Shown piece by piece: positions 1 through 11,123 of a DNA stretch of 29,941 nucleotides. Each line of letters opens with the position of its first letter. Position 1 is the stretch's first letter. The position numbers and the translations under genes were made by a program. The notes beneath the pieces were generated by a model, which was not told the DNA's origin, made no database searches, and saw only the letters and a program-made list of their open reading frames with translations. The stretch lies in assembly GCA_002224055.1 (NCBI GenBank), contig AZLU01000339.1, forward strand, positions 1 through 29,941, in the 5' to 3' direction. This stretch comes from Pezizomycotina sp. ARF18. Its lineage: Eukaryota > Ascomycota.

Positions 1-299
1 AAAGAACAAAATATAAACCAAAGGAAGAAAGAGCGCGGGTTCGCCGATTTATCCAACGTTCGCGGTTCAAGAAAATTTTCCTAGTCACTCCAAATTTAAC
101 GTTGTTCTCATAACAGCGCAACAACAGGGCAGCAAGCAATAAAGTAAGCGAAAAGCCCTATCGAAAATATAACGCTCCGTCCTTCCTCTACTCGAGAAAA
201 GTTATATTTAATTAACGTCCCTTGATAGATATTTCCTTTCTATATTCTTTAATCCTTTTTCTTTTGGTAAAAAAGAAAACGATAGTCCGAAAACCCAAC
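1..299. other. Intergenic leader, no gene seen
   Basis: AT-rich sequence with no supportable coding region, tRNA or repeat. It lies directly upstream of a possible ATG at 300. Confidence 0.5.
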
Positions 300-827
300 A
301 TGGATTCTTTAGCTGGATCGTCCTTTTTCTAAGCGTGCCGATGCTGTTAGTGGAGGCGAAGGGTCAAAATAGTCTATTTGCAGGGACAAGGAACAGTCAA
401 CTTTCGACATTTATTCTGCGGCAGTCAAGCAAACAGATCCCTCTAATCCACGAAGCGAAAGACTTAGTTCGCTCGAGAAGAATTCTTCCGCCAAGGTTGA
501 AATCATTATTCTTCAAATGCCGTGAAAAGCGATGAGCTAAAGTCAGCGAGCCGACCAACGGAGCAAACTCAACTCGACTTCACTACCTCGAAATCGTCTG
601 AGGCAACCGATGCAGAAGCCCTAGAATCAAAGACTCAGTCACCGGTGCCAAACTCAACATCTGAGGATCTGCCCGTCTATTCGGACTCCTCGGAAAGCTC
701 CGTTACCAGCGGTAAAAACCACCAAGTCGAAAACGCTGCATTTTGCATTGGCTGTTCTGTTAGCAGTGATGATGATGTTTTAACGACGTTGACCTTTTTG
801 GTCTTTCGCTTTCGCACACCGAGATGA
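300..827 (+). CDS. Possible Ser/Thr-rich hypothetical protein, frame-broken
   Basis: I do not recognise a family. An ATG at 300 opens a short frame (MDSLAGSSFF). A second frame from about 340 to 500 has protein-like, low-complexity composition (DKEQSTFDIYSAAVKQ, then SERLSSLEKNSSAKVE), with one TAG near 385. A third frame from about 501 to 827 continues in the same style (SKSSEATDAEALESKTQSP, SEDLPVYSDSSESSVTSG) and ends at 827. Read together these give an acidic, Ser/Thr/Glu-rich, probably disordered polypeptide of about 170 residues needing two frame corrections and one stop change. Recognisable genes elsewhere in this window carry similar single-base breaks, so an intact gene with assembly errors is plausible. 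A decayed gene or chance composition is equally possible. The longest open segments have no ATG of their own. Confidence 0.28.
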
Positions 828-1081
828 CAATTTACTTATAACAAACGGGGATCTCTTATCTGTTTTCGCTTTTCGCTTCTCTTTTCCACTTGTTCATAAT
901 CTGGACGACTGCATCTAGTAATACGGTCAGTCGATGCTGTTTTCGAGATTTGCTTTCTTCAATTCTGCTCTTTTGTTTTTGCTAGGTTGGATGGCGTCAC
1001 GGGGTTTTGTTTGTTCCTTTGTTTATACCTTTGATTTGTTTGAGATAAAAGTTATCTTGAAATGGCGTTAAGTTTTTTTTC

Positions 1082-1103
1082 TTTTTTTTTTTTTTTTTTT
1101 TTT
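1082..1103. repeat. Poly(T) tract
   Basis: Run of 22 T, preceded by another short T run. A second tract of 21 T is at 1304-1324. Confidence 0.9.
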
Positions 1104-1303
1104 CTGTTTGGTTTTAGAGGTTGGTGATACTGATGCTGCTGCTGTGGATGGCTCCTTTTTTATTTAATTATCTCTATCATGACAAGATCGAAGGAGAGTT
1201 TTGGTTATTGCAATTTGATAGCAAGTTGTTGAAGCTGAGAATTGATTCTTGGTCATACTTAAGTAATAAGTATTATTATTATTGGGTGGCCGTCGACCTC
1301 TTC

Positions 1304-1324
1304 TTTTTTTTTTTTTTTTTTTTT
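1304..1324. repeat. Poly(T) tract
   Basis: Run of 21 T in non-coding sequence. Confidence 0.9.
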
Positions 1325-1764
1325 ACTTCCATGGGTGGAGTTAAAAGTCATGTATGGAGTTGGGGTAACGAATTATGAACCCGTACAATTTTCATTTTCT
1401 TTTTGAACTACTGACTACATATTTGTTTATTTTTCTTCATCTCGACGATGACTTCCATTCCTTCCATATCATACTACTTAATCTACTTATCTCCTTGTAC
1501 GTAAGTAACTAGATTCATTCACCTTCATGATAAACCTCTCCCCAACAAGCTTAATCTCGAGGTTCAATTCAACCCTGTCTGCTCAATAATTATTTCCTTC
1601 TTAATATCAATCAGCGTTGCAACCTCCCTTTGATGGGGATTTCTAGTATCATGCGATACGTACTGCAATCTTGCATCCACTGAATGAATCAGAAAGTTGT
1701 GACAATGCAAGCGTATAGAATAAGTACAATTTCGCTTTACCTCTGAGCTCAAGTATCTGTGGGA

Positions 1765-1978
1765 TTCGATATCGTATTTTGATCACACGACTCTCCCAGA
1801 TTGAAGCAAAGAAGTGCTTGCTAATATCTTAACACCGCAAAGTTCGGATCGCGTAATAATTTTGCCTATAAAGTTCGTATTTGAGCATAGAACTTACCCC
1901 CATTCCATTCACATTTGAAGAAGCCGAAGAACTAACCGTCGTATCAGTATCGATATATATCGTATCACGATATCGAAT
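1765..1978. repeat. Cluster of CGATAT-type palindromes
   Basis: TTCGATATCGT at 1765-1775 recurs as its reverse complement ACGATATCGAA at 1968-1978. Between them lies the perfect 12-bp palindrome CGATATATATCG at 1951-1962 inside a near-direct repeat of CGTATCA. This could be a binding-site cluster or a chance product of AT-rich sequence. Confidence 0.4.
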
Positions 1979-3757
1979 TTTTCGAAAGTAGGGAAGCATG
2001 GTGTGGAGGACTACGCAATGCCTGTTGTGCGCGCTACGACGAGGATCATGAGAGAACTGTCCACACGTCATCCTAGTACACTAAAGAATTACCATTTTTT
2101 TTTTACAATCAAAAGTCACCGCATATCGAGATGTCCATGTCCTGAACGTTCTTGGGGTCACGACCTCTTGAAAGTTGGTTATCGAATCCAATCTCTGCCT
2201 TCCTGATCTAGAAAAGGGCCGGACCAGCTATATCTTGAGTACTTTCTGCTGGAGCAAGTACCGGTCTCAGCCTATCTACACACAATATAATCGTCTTTAT
2301 GAGTTCGAATTGTCACGATACGGATCTAAACGACATTCCATTGGAAATTAATACAATTGTCAAAGGTAAACACGATTTACAGTTTGACAGTCCTTGGAAA
2401 AGGGATATATCGGCCCGATGTACTGGTAGGGGTTCACAATTGATAACCTTCTCCATTATTATTCATATCATGATCTCCTTCGGGCGGCTTCCTATTCTTC
2501 ACGCCCCCTCTCAAATATTTAGATAATAAAAAACCTGACTATCTTGACAATAAAAAAGATAACACTCTCGAGAACTCTGCACCGTCCTTCCATTTCCTTC
2601 CGTTATTCCTGTATATGTTTCTTTCTGCGATTTTACATGCGATTTCAGTATGTTCTAATAATAATAACAAAAATTCAAGTTTGTGGTGCTTAGCAGGCTT
2701 GGAAATTGAAAGAATTTCCGGGGCAGAGCTTTCGTTGGCTTTCATTCGCTTGCCCTAAATTGGACAACTATTGCAGGATCAGCCGCGGTTTCTGGAAGGT
2801 TGGTTTTAGTGGATGCACCGTTTGATATCCACAGTCATCGTAAATTCCGCGAAGTCCGCAGGACACGAGATTCAAGGTCTCTTCTTAGGGTCTTTTTCCC
2901 ATTCAGTTAGACCCCTTTGACCTGAAGGAAGCTACGGTAGTATATACAAACGGAAGACTATTGTTTCGTTTGCTATTTCTCTCAATTTGGGAAGGAAGTG
3001 ATTCGAAACATGAATGGCGGCAGCGTCTGATTTGAACCTGGTCTCTGGATTACTTTCGTAGGTGCCAATTCCGGGGAAGTCCATAAGCGTTTTGCCCCAC
3101 CATACACGGCACACGCCAGAACTGCAAGGTACAGACAGCTCCTACTATTTACCCAGAGAATCCTTTTGGAAATAAAATACTTTCTACCATCGTGTGAACC
3201 CCCTGGGAATGTAGGTCTGTTATCGTTAGCTTCTTTTTAATGATCTTCCCTATTGGATCTACAGCAACATGGTCTTCGGCTATTCAAATAAGCACTGGAA
3301 AGATCAGCCGAAGAAGCTAAGGAATGAGAAGATCCTTCCAGTGGACTTCCATCATCCCCCGTCGTTCGAAATACTTTATTTCCAGAAATGGGAGACTGCG
3401 AAATCGCGCACGGCTCGTAGTACTAGATTACTAGCGTCGTGTGGGCTCACGAGGTGCGCCCCGCTGTCGAAGTCTTACCACCTCCCCTATTTCTGATTCG
3501 TCGAACACTACATTAGCCCTTCTAGAGGGTAATGAAGTCTTCAGATGGACCTTCCAGAAAAGATATCGACAAGAATAATGAATAGCAGAGGATTCACAAC
3601 ATCGCACTTGTGCGATTGCAAGCGATGTTATCACAGACTTCACAATATATAACGGGTCTATCAATCCCTTCGAGAGGACTTGTTGAATCATATCAGTTCA
3701 ATCATTCTTTTCATTGCTATTCAATTCCTTTAACATCCAGTTTGCACCTTGGAAATA

Positions 3758-5112
3758 ATGCATACTTCCGCCACGCTCCTGTTTCTTTATGGTGTTGGTG
3801 TCCTTGCGGCACCGGCTACGAACGCAAACCTGAAGGCATTGAATACCAACCTAGGTTCTGCCGGATCATTCTCTGCTCCCGCAATCCCTAATCCAAACTT
3901 CTCTCGCAATGGGCGGAGGGCATACCGAAAGGCGCTGGCCAAACACAACCTCCCGATGCCAGCGGGGCTTGTGAAGAGGGATGGCCATGTTTCGGTTAAC
4001 CCCTCTCCTCAGGACGACGAATACGTCTGCCCGTCAGCTTCGGACGTGACCGGAAGCAGACGCTGAATCTCGATTTTGATACGGGTAGCTCTGACTTGTG
4101 GGTGTTCTCGACCGAACTTCCTGCCAACCAGACTCAAGGAAGGACAGTCTATGACCCTACCAAGAGCAAGACCTTCAAAAAAGCAAGAGGGATCCACTTG
4201 GAACATCACATACGCGGATTTAAGCGCGGCGAGCGGAATCGTTGGCACGGAGTACGTCTGGGTCGGTGGGTGTATTTTAAAAACCAGGCCATTGAGCTAG
4301 CGAACCGGATCTCGGACATGTTCGTCCAGGACACTTTCAGCGACGGTTTGCTCGGTCTCGCATGGAATCATCAACACGGTATTACCGAAGCCCGTGAATA
4401 CGTTCTCTTCCAACGTTATCCCGTACCTTGATCAGGCGCTTTTCACAGCAGATCTGAAGCACAATCAGACTGGATCTTATGATTTTGGCTATATAGATCA
4501 CTCCAAGTAAGCTATTTCGCCCACCTTTTCTCCCTTATCCTCTTTACAAAAGTATCCTCTAACATTTGCCTTTCTATTCATCTAGGTATACCTCGAAGCT
4601 GAAGTACGTCCCCGTCATGACGAGGGTGGCTTCTGGGAATTCCCCGCGTCACAGTACAAGATCGGCGACAATGTACATCCAGACGTCAACGGCACTACCG
4701 CCATCGCCGATACGGGAACCACGCTCATCCTCGTCAGCCAGACGATCGCGGACGAATACTACAAGGGCGTCCAGGGCGCTACGTACGACAAAGACCAACA
4801 AGGGTACGTCTTCCCTTGCTCCGCCAAACTACCCGCGATTTCGCTCTCCGTCGGCGAGTACCTGGCGGAACTCGACGGAGACGTCCTCAACTACGGCCCG
4901 TCGACTCGGAGCACCAGGACACCTGCTACGGGGGCATGCAAGGGTACGATACCAGCACCCTCGCGGGAACGCCGCAGTACATCTACGGCGACATCTTCCT
5001 GAAGAAGTACTTTGCGGTCTTCGACATGGGCAACAAGAGGTTCGGTTTCGCGCCGAAGCCTTCTAAGGGCAAGAAGGGCGGCAAAAGTGGCGGTGGCTGG
5101 TGGAATTGGTAA
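3758..5112 (+). CDS. Secreted aspartic protease, penicillopepsin/aspergillopepsin type (peptidase A1)
   Basis: An extracellular acid endopeptidase made as a preproenzyme. The true ATG is 3758; the TTG nine bases upstream is not a start. Residues 1-19 are a signal peptide (MHTSATLLFLYGVGVLAAP). A propeptide ends near a Lys-Arg (LVKRD), a Kex2-like cleavage site. The mature enzyme begins around DDEYVCPVSFG. Both catalytic aspartates are present: DFDTGSSDLWVF at about 4071-4106 and IADTGTTLI at about 4706-4732. Other family motifs are STWNITYAD, DGLLGLAW and IYGDIFLKKYFAVFD. One intron runs 4507-4585 (GTAAGC to CTAG). The product is about 425 residues, near family length, but has a basic Gly/Lys tail ending WWNW. 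The frame is broken about seven times (near 4030, 4185, 4278, 4365, 4616, 4643 and 4898), mostly fixed by one base. The coding sequence is otherwise conserved, so I read it as a functional gene with assembly indels; a young pseudogene is the alternative. Confidence 0.9.
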
Positions 5113-5565
5113 ATGATTATGATTAATGATTTTTTTTCCTTGTGTTATTGTTATATGTATAGAATGGGTTTTGCTTTGAATTTTGTGCATTATTAGAGAT
5201 ACCATAGATACCTTTTGCGATTTGGTTTCGCCCCATTTTAGCATTATATAGATGGACTTTCTTGTGTATAGAAGTCTGCACATGCTTTAGAAGCTCTCTT
5301 GTGGCATTGTATTTCGTAGCTAGCTTCGAATTAAGAATTAATACCTTGTATCGGATATACACTGGTATATCAACGACCGAGCAGTCATCATTAATCCCTT
5401 CGACTTCAATAAAACCACACATTTCTTTTAATCTGGAACGATACTTCTGAAGACACATATCAAGCTCTCTATCTCTATTTATTGTTGTTAAATACTTTAT
5501 TCATTTCTTAATATACTCAGACTTGCGACTGTTTGAACACGGGCAATATTCTTAGGGATATAAAG

Positions 5566-5589
5566 GGGTTATAGAAAGGGTTATAGAAA
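5566..5589. repeat. Tandem duplication of a 12-bp unit
   Basis: GGGTTATAGAAA occurs twice head to tail (5566-5577 and 5578-5589). A degenerate copy, GGGATATAAAGG, lies just upstream. Confidence 0.85.
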
Positions 5590-5707
5590 GGCAAGATACT
5601 AAGAATAAACTAGCCAACTTGAGTGTTTAATGTTGTTGAAAGGATACTTGTTAATCATACAGAAAAGATGTACCAAGAAAGCTTTAATGGCCCCATGAAG
5701 GGAGCCT

Positions 5708-5720
5708 GGGGGGGGGGGGG
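5708..5720. repeat. Poly(G) tract
   Basis: Run of 13 G in non-coding sequence. Length is uncertain given the homopolymer problems in this assembly. Confidence 0.85.
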
Positions 5721-5959
5721 AACTTGGAGAGCGCGCGCATGCTTCGGGGGCTTTTCATTTTTTCCAAGAGTTCAATGTAGTTGGATCGTCGCTGCGTTAC
5801 TTGAAGCTTCGATTATCGAGGAAAATACTACCTAATGATACCAGTATACCAGTGTAACCCAGTGAACTTGAGTACTGAACCCGTACAAATCGGTGAATGC
5901 ACACAAAAGGGGGCATACATGATAGAGTCATCTAGTTGACATGCATCTACAATATTAGG

Positions 5960-5996
5960 GACAATAAATTGTCACGAAGACCCGGAGCAGCGGGTC
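5960..5996. other. Two adjacent short inverted repeats
   Basis: GACAAT-AA-ATTGTC (5960-5973) is followed after five bases by GACCCG-GAGCAG-CGGGTC (5979-5996). Both have perfect 6-bp arms. They could be an RNA fold or dyad protein-binding sites; function unknown. Confidence 0.35.
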
Positions 5997-6538
5997 CGTG
6001 TATACTAGTAGCAGTTAGTGGTGCAGCAGTAGTATCAAATCGATCAATTTCCCGTTTGTCTCAGCCCGGCATCGCAGATTGCCGATAAAGAGTCATAAAT
6101 AATCGTAGTCACACAAGGGAAAAAGAAAAATATTCCCCCACCCGCTGCGATGTCATTTATCTCGAATATGATGTGACTCCTCGGTTTTTCCTGGACAAAT
6201 CAGCCTAATTACCTCAATCGAGATTCGATACCCTTGGCGCACGTACTTACTGTATCGATCCTTCAGCAATTATTGGTCAATTGCGGTCGTTGGCTATAGT
6301 CGCCTATTCGATTCGATCATCATCATAACACGTCGTCCGAGAGTCCTTTCAGGTTCCTTGAACGGGCCATTATTTCCTTGGTACTGTAGGATAGCGTCAG
6401 GAACATAGCTCAGCGATCCTTTCAAAGCACCAGCCAGTCCTTCCGCGAGCGAGGTGCTCAGAGCGTGGGCTCTTTAGGGGGAAGTAACAGGCAGTAGCCT
6501 AATATAAGCCTGCTGGATCTAAGCAGGAACGGGTTATT

Positions 6539-6546
6539 TTATATAA
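6539..6546 (+). promoter_or_regulatory. TATA-like element upstream of the ABCF gene
   Basis: TTATATAAGG sits about 190 bases upstream of the ATG at 6737, followed by a pyrimidine-rich leader. Position and sequence suit a core promoter; this is inference. Confidence 0.35.
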
Positions 6547-6736
6547 GGGCCCCGCATTCCACGATCAAATCCAGAAGCTCTATTTTTTGACATCACGTAC
6601 AGCACTGTCGTTCCTACCTTTTGACCTGTATTCTTTATTCAATATTGCAAAAGAAATCACCCATCATTCAATTCCTTCCCGCGTACTCTATCTAGATCTA
6701 TTCTCGATCAGCATTTTCTGGTTCCTTGATCCCATC

Positions 6737-9206
6737 ATGCCAAAGAAATCCGCCGCCACCGGCAGCAAGGCCGCCGAAGGTGTTCTCACCGTTACCGCGC
6801 AGCAATCCCGCTTTCATATCGACGCCAACGAGACGCCTAATTTGAAAGACGTAATATCTCCCAAAATCCAATTTTCAAATTACCTTTCCTTCATATTGGC
6901 AAGTTTTGTTGATTTACTTTTCTTTATGCTTGATGGTCTTTGATTCCGTCGCTTTTTGTTCGGTAGGGTATAGATTGACATCAGAGACCTCAGCATCTCA
7001 ATCGGCCAGAAGGACATTTTGTCGCACGCCAAGTTGGTCCTCCGTGAAGGGTTCAAGTATGTCCTCGTTGGACGAAACGGGATTGGGAAATCCAGTATGT
7101 CTTCCGAAAACCTCCAATACCAGAAAATCTCATCAGGGAATTTCCATACTTACGGTTACGGCGCACCCTTTAAATAGCTCTGCTCAAGGCAATTGGCGAA
7201 GGTTTAATTCCAGGTATACCATGGGGCTTCAATATCCTCCTCCTCGGCCAAACGCGCGACACCAGTGTCGAAGAGCAATTGAACCAAAGCTCCATCACAG
7301 AAAAGACCGTCCTCGAGCACGTCATGCGCAGCGACAGAGTCCGCGAACAGTACCTCCGCGAATCTCAAGCGCTCAATTCCGCCTTCGATAATACCAAGGA
7401 TGGTTCGCTACCCATTAAAATCCTTCGAAAAATAAAGCACGAGAGGCTCGAGCATGAAGTTAGCGAAGCTAGACAGATCGCAACCCGACGTAGCGGTATG
7501 AGGGGGCTGAAAGCCAGGAAGGAGTTGGTCGCGTTGGAGGAAAAGTTGGCAAAGTCCCAGGAAATGTTGGGGGCGGATTTGAAGGACTTGGATGCGACTC
7601 AGATACAGAAGGAGACCGAAGAGGCGTCCGAGCTGCTTGGTGAGATTCAATCTCGGCTGGAGCTTATGGAAGCCGAAAGTGCGGAGCCGCGAGCTAGGAG
7701 TGTTTTACTTGGTCTGGGTTTCCCGCCGGAGAACATCGACAAACCGATGTCTAACTTGTCTGGCGGTTGGAGGACCCGTACTGAGCTTGCGTGTGCGCTG
7801 TTCTCCACGTCCACAGATATCCTCCTGCTCGATGAACCGACGAACTTTTTGGATTTACCCAGTATAATCTGGTTGCAGGAGTATATCAACTCCCTAGAAA
7901 ATACGACGGTAGTAGTCACCACGCACGATCGCGATTTCGCGGATGCGGTAGCGCAGGAACTCATCGTTATGCGGGAACTAAACCTCGAGCGGTTCCGTGG
8001 CAATTTATCCCTCTACGAAAGCGAGCGCTGGAAGACTTTCAGGCATATGACAAAGTACAAAGAAGCTGTGGATAAGCAAAAGAAGCAGCTCGCCGACCAA
8101 ATCGAGAAGCAGAAAAACGCCGCTCGGAAGCAAGGCGACGATAAAAAGCTCCGGCAGGCGGCGTCGAAGCAGAAAAAGCTGGACGATAGGATGGGGATGG
8201 AAGTCTCGTCTAAGGGACACAGGTTCAAGCGGAACGACGACGAAAACGCCGGGTGCATTTGAAGTCGCGGGCGGATATCGAAGTTCCTAAGTTCGACCCA
8301 CTGCCAAAAATTGCAATACCGACGCAACCGCCGGACCTGCGATTTCCCGGCGCGCTTGTTAGCCTTGAGGGTGTTTGCTTCAGCTACGATCCGAAGAAAA
8401 AGTCTCCGGAAATACTAACGGACATCGACCTTACGATCCACTATGGCCATAGGGTTGGCCTCGCCGGATTAAACGGAGTGGAAAACCACTCTGGTCTCGC
8501 TGGTTGTTGGTACATCCGAAGGAAATGATTCAAAACTCGCACTGCCCACGAAGGGAAACATAACGCGGCATTCGCGCGTTAAAATCGGTCGTTTTTCTCA
8601 ACACGTTGTAGAAGAGCTAGAAGCTTACGGGCAAGATAAAAAAAGCTTGACTGCACTCGCAGACATCCTTGCTACGTCTGCAGCTGGCGGTGAAAAGGCC
8701 ATGAGCGAGCAAGAGGCGAGAGTGATGCTCAGCGCCTTAGGGCTGCAAGGTGCAACAGTATCCGATGTCCTATAGCGGCGCTTTCGGGAGGACAGAAAGT
8801 CCGTCTCGCGCTTGCGAAGCTCCTGATTAGCCCACCGCATCTGCTTGTCCTCGACGAAATTACTACACATCTAGACTCTGATACTATCACGGCATTAGCA
8901 GGTGCTCTGAAGCATTACCAGGGCGCTCTCTTGGTCGTCACGCACGACCGTTTCTTTATGCGTTGCGTTATAGAAGGAGAAAAGGCATCGAAGCGCGGAC
9001 CGGCGGGTATGATAGAAGCTGGCGACGAAGATGATGGGGACGAAGACGACGAGAGCAGCGAGGAAGAGCAGGGCATTGTCAGGAAAGGTACTGTTTATAG
9101 GCTGGTGAAGGGAAGGTTAAAGTTGTGCGAGAGGGGTATGCGGCAATACGAGGAGATCGCGACGAGGGCGAGCAAGAAACTTACTGCTGGTGTTACGAGC
9201 AAGTAG
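6737..9206 (+). CDS. ABCF-family ATPase (soluble twin-ABC protein)
   Basis: A cytosolic protein with two ABC ATPase domains and no membrane segments. Relatives act on ribosomes in translation, translational control or ribosome assembly. The ATG at 6737 opens exon 1 (6737-6850). Introns at 6851-6973 and 7095-7177 rebuild KDIDIRDLSISIGQKDI and a Walker A, GRNGIGKSTLL (about residues 72-82). Domain 1 continues with the signature LSGGWRTR (about 271) and Walker B LLLDEPTNFLD, then a switch His in THDRDFADAV. A Lys/Gln-rich charged linker at about 8050-8190 is probably coiled coil. Domain 2 has Walker A GLNGSGKTTL after two one-base corrections near 8476 and 8484, signature LSGGQKVRLALAKL, Walker B LLVLDEITTHLD and VVTHDRFF. 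Frame breaks also occur near 8252 and 8769. Near the C terminus is an acidic stretch (GDEDDGDEDDESSEEE). Estimated length is about 755 residues. I cannot assign it to Gcn20, Arb1 or another ABCF branch with certainty. Confidence 0.88.
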
Positions 9207-9897
9207 TGAGACCGTTGGTCATTTACGGGCTTTTTTTTTTTTTTTTTCGCCTGATCAATTTAGTGTTTTGTATATCATGGACGATTAGTACTAGGTATTT
9301 AAGCAGTATACGTATATAATGATGATCGTGAACAATCACCTTAACACATCATCATCGTAATGACATCGTAATGAAAAGCATCAGATACACACAGGATCAT
9401 CTGGAAGCCAAAAAAAAAAAAAAAAAAAAAAAAGCTAAAGTATACCTAACATAGGACCGAAAAACAAAAAGAGAAAACCACCGATTGAAGCTGCTTTCAG
9501 GTTCGGTGGATAAAGAGGAAACAGGAATTAACAGCTTTGCTGCTTTATTGCGACTTACGAGGATTGAACTTGGGAATTCAAGGAGAGCCGAATTAGGATA
9601 TCAATGGAGCTGCTTATGTAAAGTAGAAGGGCTCTTTACACCATTTCACTTAGTTAGCTCGGGTGCACTTGAAGGTTGAAGACTACTGACGAAGTTTCTC
9701 ATTATAAAGGGTCGGTGTTAGGATATGGCTTTTTTTGATCGAATAGTTTCCCTTCATAGTATTAAGTACTTCTTTTAAGCTACATCGGTTCGAACAATAT
9801 TGTTATTACAAAGTACCTGCCTCCCTTCGCAGTCCTTTTCGTTTCGTTTCTTGTATTCAAAATATATACCTATTTTCAGGGCACCATTTTCTTTCTT
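9207..9897. other. Convergent intergenic region with opposed poly(T) and poly(A) tracts
   Basis: This is the 3' side of both the ABCF gene (+) and the quinone-oxidoreductase-like gene (-). It has a run of 17 T (9231-9247) and a run of 24 A (9410-9433), which are complementary and could pair in RNA. No gene seen. Confidence 0.6.
9231..9433. repeat. Complementary poly(T)/poly(A) pair
   Basis: T17 at 9231-9247 and A24 at 9410-9433 are separated by about 160 bases, just downstream of the ABCF stop codon. Confidence 0.7.
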
Positions 9898-10786
9898 CTA
9901 GAGATCAGCGATCTTAATGACCAGTTTCTTCCCGCTGACCTTCCCATCGTGAAGCCGCTGCAGGGCGTCGGCAACACCTTCCAACCCATCGATAATCTCA
10001 TACGGATGACCGTAAACTCCCCTTCTGCAGCGAGTACGAAACCACTGCGAGAGCACGTACCCGAACTCCTTATCCTTCTCTACATCCCCCTTATTCTGCG
10101 TGATACCTTCGTAGTACTTGTGCACGTTACCGACGTACGTGTGCACCAATTTAACACCGTTCTGGATCTCCTCGGGTTTAACGGGTATGACGTGCGTGAT
10201 CTGACCGCCTTCCGTCATCACCTTTGAGATTTCAGCGCTGGAACCGTGCTCCGAGATCGCGTCGAAGGCGTATTTCGGGACGAGACCCTGAAGGCTTTAG
10301 TGATGGAGCCGGCGAGGTCGGAGTTGTTCCTGTAGTCTACGATTTCGACGTCGTCGAGGCCGGCTTGGCGGATTACGTCCGCGCCGCCGCCGGCGACGGT
10401 GACGATGGGACCGATATTGGCTAGCTTCGCGAGCTTCAGGCGAATAAACCGACCGCGGAGCTTCCGCCGTATACGATCAAGGGAATCTGTTCGGTTGCGG
10501 GTTGCCAGGGGGTCGGCAATCCGAGCCTGCGGCTAAGGCCGACGCCGGACGTCAGTGCGCGAGCGGGATGGTGGCGGCGGACTCGAAGGAGACGGAATCG
10601 GGGAGGGGGAAAGTGGTGTGCGCGGGCGCGACGGAGTACTCCGCGAAGGAACCGCGCGGGTCGCCGATAACGTGGTAGGCGGCGACGCGCTGGCCTTTGT
10701 AGAAGCTTTTTACGTTCTTGCCAACGCCTCGACGATTCCAGCGATGTCGTCGCCGGAGTTCTTGGGGTCCCAGTCGTTGATGTACT

Positions 10787-10818
<32 letters not shown>

Positions 10819-11123
10819 AAAAAAGAAATTCTAGAGTTAGGAAAGGCACCTTTTATGAAAATGGATAGTAAGCTGCAATTGAGGGGAACGCATTATACCT
10901 TCCAGTCCTTCGGGTTCGTGCCGGAGACGGCGACCTGGATGAGGACTTCGTCATCTTTGTATTCACTGCAGAGGAAGAGATGTTAGAACTCAATTCGCAT
11001 AAGAAGACCGCAAAAAGGTTACTCAATTGAAGCTGGTACGGAGTAATCTTACGGAAGATTCTCGTCCAGGTGGATCTCCTGGGTGACCTTCTTGTCGGTT
11101 CGCGTGAGATAGACAGCTTTCAT
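9898..11123 (-). CDS. Quinone-oxidoreductase-like / zinc-independent MDR dehydrogenase
   Basis: A medium-chain dehydrogenase/reductase, probably NADPH-dependent, reducing quinones or activated enones. The ATG at 11123 gives MKAVYLTRTDKKVTQEIHLD. Exons are 11123-11053, 10965-10899 and 10784-9898. The GroES-like N-terminal half shows DEVLIQVAVSGTNPKDWK, DIAGIVEAVGKNV and GQRVAAY. A conserved SAATIPLAALTSGVGL precedes the nucleotide-binding Rossmann segment with the glycine motif YGGSSAVGLFALKLAK. The C terminus ends GKVSGKKLVIKIADL. No structural-zinc cysteine cluster is evident. Predicted length is about 342 residues, usual for the family. Single-base breaks occur near 10725, 10560, 10439 and 10287. 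Intron 2 contains a run of 30 T next to its acceptor. Alternatives within the superfamily include a trans-acting enoyl reductase, but no polyketide synthase lies in the window. Confidence 0.87.
10788..10817. repeat. Poly(T) tract inside an intron (poly(A) on the transcribed strand)
   Basis: Run of 30 T (plus strand) within intron 2 of the quinone-oxidoreductase-like gene. In the transcript it is a poly(A) tract directly before the acceptor CAG at 10787-10785. Confidence 0.85.

Larger units (their letters stand above)
828..3757. other. Long intergenic region, no recognisable gene
   Basis: About 2.9 kb with only short, unsupported open frames on both strands and no conserved motif that I recognise. 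It holds two poly(T) tracts near 1082-1103 and 1304-1324, a (TAT)n stretch near 1271-1283 and a cluster of CGATAT palindromes at 1765-1978. The last 100-200 bases are presumably the promoter and 5' leader of the aspartic protease. Confidence 0.5.
5113..6736. other. Intergenic region with small repeats and hairpins; ABCF promoter
   Basis: No gene seen. It contains a 12-bp tandem repeat (5566-5589), a run of 13 G (5708-5720), repeated CCAGT motifs near 5838-5870, a pair of adjacent short hairpins (5960-5996) and a TATA-like element (6539-6546) before the ABCF gene. Confidence 0.5.

Noticed and set aside
2932-3114. Possible minus-strand tRNA, from GGTTCAAATC near 3030
   Set aside because: The flanking bases do not form a T stem and no D arm or anticodon arm could be found.
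3749-3757. Upstream TTG start for the protease
   Set aside because: The ATG at 3758 directly begins a standard signal peptide.
7279-8262. Treating the 327-codon frame as a complete half-size ABC gene
   Set aside because: The protein continues in other frames with the second ABC domain. The apparent stop is a one-base break at about 8252.
9561-9610. tRNA-like TTCAATCC on the minus strand
   Set aside because: No cloverleaf pairing around it.
10555-10986. 143-codon plus-strand frame opposite the oxidoreductase
   Set aside because: Shadow of the coding strand. The minus strand encodes a conserved MDR protein with proper splice sites.
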